Notes under the pieces: generated by a model
Told to the model about the DNA's origin: nothing
The model's input: the letters and a program-made list of their open reading frames with translations, nothing else
The model's database searches: none
Assembly: GCA_035268985.1 (NCBI GenBank)
Contig: DATFJV010000013.1
Location: 1 to 7,058 of the forward strand
Direction of reading: 5' to 3'
Source of the DNA: JAAYHV01 sp035268985
Lineage (GTDB): Bacteria > Bacillota > Clostridia > Peptostreptococcales > Anaerovoracaceae
DNA: 7,058 nt
Shown: piece by piece, positions 6,102-7,058 of the stretch
Position numbering within the stretch: the first letter of the stretch is position 1
How the letters are laid out: every line of letters starts with the position of its first letter
Translations under genes and position numbers: made by a program

Positions 6102-6119
6102 AGTATAAATATAAATTCT

Positions 6120-6125
6120 AGGAGG
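6120..6125 (+). promoter_or_regulatory. Ribosome binding site of the ybjQ-like gene
   Basis: A perfect AGGAGG lies six bases before the ATG at 6132. Confidence 0.75.
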
Positions 6126-6131
6126 AAAATT

Positions 6132-6452
6132 ATGATAGTTACAACAACCCCAACTGTAGAGGGAAAGAAAATTGTAGGGTATAAGGGAATTATTTTTGGT
6201 GAGGTGATAGCAGGTGTAGATTTCATAAAGGATTTTGCTGCAGGATTGACTAACTTTTTTGGTGGAAGATCAAATTCTTATGAAGGTGAATTAATCGAAG
6301 CTAGACAATCTGCTATAAAAGAAATGGAAGAACGAGCTAGAAGATTAGGATGTAATGCTGTTGTAGGGGTAGACATCGACTATGAAGTACTTGGACAAAA
6401 TGGTTCTATGCTTATGGTTACAGCATCAGGAACAGGTGTTGTAGTAGAATAA
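6132..6452 (+). CDS. YbjQ/UPF0145 family protein
   Basis: The 106-residue product matches the length and layout of the YbjQ family (about 105 residues). It has an N-terminal MIVTTTPTVEGKKIVGYKGI with GEVIAGVD (24-30), a central helix ELIEARQSAIKEMEERARRLG (53-73), then CNAVVGVDIDYE (74-85) and a C-terminal strand LMVTASGTGVVV (94-105). Members are small soluble proteins thought to assemble into rings; their molecular function is not established. There is no signal peptide. The lipoprotein gene begins 43 bases downstream without a terminator between, so the two are likely co-transcribed. Confidence 0.92.
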   Translation: MIVTTTPTVEGKKIVGYKGIIFGEVIAGVDFIKDFAAGLTNFFGGRSNSYEGELIEARQSAIKEMEERARRLGCNAVVGVDIDYEVLGQNGSMLMVTASGTGVVVE

Positions 6453-6481
6453 ATATAAGAGATTTAATTTATTTAAAAAAG

Positions 6482-6489
6482 AAAGGTGG
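6482..6489 (+). promoter_or_regulatory. Ribosome binding site of the lipoprotein gene
   Basis: AAAGGTGG lies six bases before the ATG at 6496, supporting the start of the partial gene. Confidence 0.65.
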
Positions 6490-6495
6490 TATAAC

Positions 6496-7058
6496 ATGGG
6501 AATAAGAAAAATATCATTAATTGCAATGATGGTAGCTTTAATAATGGTTCTTACAGGTTGTATACAAATGGAAGTAGGAGTAGAACTTAATAAAGATGGC
6601 TCTGGTGGAATGGAAATTTTGGTAGCTCAAAACACAGACCTCATGGATGAAGAGCTTGACACAGAAACAGAAACAGAGACGGAGGCCTTAACATTTTTTG
6701 AAGATGAAGACTTTGAAGGTTTAGAAGGAGTAACTACTACTACAGAAGCAGTAGAGTATATGGATAAGGGATACAACTTTGCTGGGGAAAAAGCGATTAT
6801 TGAGATTGAAGATATGGAAAGCTTTTTAGTTCATATGAATGAAACTAATGAGAGTGAAGATGGTATAAGATTAGTAGAATTGGAAAACGGTAATAAGAGA
6901 TTTGAAATGGATGTTACACTAGATGACCAGTCTTTAGAAGCTGAAGAAAGCAGTCCAGATGATGCACAGCTTTATGCTATGCTTGAAGGAACTGGTATGA
7001 AGATACTTTATTCTATTTCTACAGATTATGAAGTAGTTAATCATAATGCTCACATAGT
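6496..7058 (+). CDS. Lipoprotein, DUF3153/LppM-like, partial (3' end outside window)
   Basis: The frame is open from ATG 6496 through the last full codon, giving at least 187 residues. It has a lipoprotein signal peptide: MGIRK positive start, a hydrophobic core (6-19) and the lipobox LTGC with the modified Cys at residue 22. The mature start, IQMEVGVELNKDGSGGMEI, resembles DUF3153/LppM-type proteins, where a Cys is followed by a beta strand ending in a DGSG turn. A very acidic linker follows, with four Thr-Glu repeats (residues 56-63) and a later TTTT. The middle part, FEMDVTLDDQSLE, is again beta-like. Any C-terminal membrane anchor would lie beyond the window. It should sit on the outer face of the cell membrane; its role is unknown. 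The lipobox is firm, the family is tentative. Confidence 0.85.
   Translation, partial: MGIRKISLIAMMVALIMVLTGCIQMEVGVELNKDGSGGMEILVAQNTDLMDEELDTETETETEALTFFEDEDFEGLEGVTTTTEAVEYMDKGYNFAGEKAIIEIEDMESFLVHMNETNESEDGIRLVELENGNKRFEMDVTLDDQSLEAEESSPDDAQLYAMLEGTGMKILYSISTDYEVVNHNAHI
6661..6684. repeat. Short ACAGAA-type tandem repeat in the lipoprotein gene
   Basis: Four six-base units (ACAGAA, ACAGAA, ACAGAG, ACGGAG) encode Thr-Glu four times. In-frame length change here would shorten or lengthen the acidic linker. Confidence 0.7.

Larger units (their letters stand above)
5821..6119. other. Divergent intergenic region between hflK and the ybjQ-like gene
   Basis: This very AT-rich stretch separates two outward-facing transcription units and should hold both promoters. 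Apart from the candidate promoter elements, it contains AAGATGTT twice (5842-5849, 5980-5987) and its reverse complement AACATCTT once (5911-5918). No small gene, RNA gene or terminator was recognised. Confidence 0.5.

Noticed and set aside
1..7058. CRISPR array, tRNA, rRNA or insertion sequence
   Set aside because: No regularly spaced repeats, cloverleaf sequences, rRNA-like stretches, or transposase frames with terminal inverted repeats were seen.

Overview
The window looks like part of a low-GC Gram-positive chromosome, probably a member of the Clostridia or Tissierellia. The evidence is strong AGGAGG-type ribosome binding sites, A/T-ending codons, a lipobox lipoprotein, TTG start usage and intergenic DNA of very high A+T. 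Genus or species cannot be set from this sequence.

Left part (1-3110), accessory in character. A 366-codon gene joins an N-terminal domain resembling DUF6933 to a C-terminal pRiA4b ORF-3-like domain. A 297-base gap follows, holding the decayed remains of an SF2 DEAD/DEAH helicase: a DEIHH motif and an LGLTAT motif lie in different frames with stops between them. Directly after the remnant comes a tight two-gene operon with very low GC. It encodes a 337-residue helix-turn-helix protein and a 142-residue Doc/Fic toxin with the core HCFQDGNKR, and is best read as a toxin-antitoxin module with an unusually large, non-Phd antitoxin. A 30-bp, codon-aligned near-perfect palindrome sits inside the presumed antitoxin gene.

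Middle part (3111-3836). A small DUF1232/YkvA membrane protein gene is followed by two tandem 27-bp repeats. Next come a TTGACA box with a perfect 14-bp palindrome, a good ribosome binding site and a start codon whose frame stops after 11 codons, and then a strong bidirectional terminator. This looks like the scar of a deleted, repressor-controlled gene.

Right part (3837-7058), housekeeping in character. On the minus strand hflK and hflC overlap by one base and encode a membrane SPFH complex expected to modulate the FtsH protease; hflK starts with TTG. Divergently on the plus strand lie a YbjQ/UPF0145 gene and a lipoprotein gene that runs off the end of the window. The hflKC genes are visibly richer in GC than the toxin-antitoxin operon, in line with a stable backbone next to an acquired left part.

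The best candidates for something under-described are the large HTH protein paired with a GNKR-type Doc, together with its internal palindrome, and the emptied promoter-terminator cassette at 3613-3791. All function calls are from reading motifs by eye; no database search was run.
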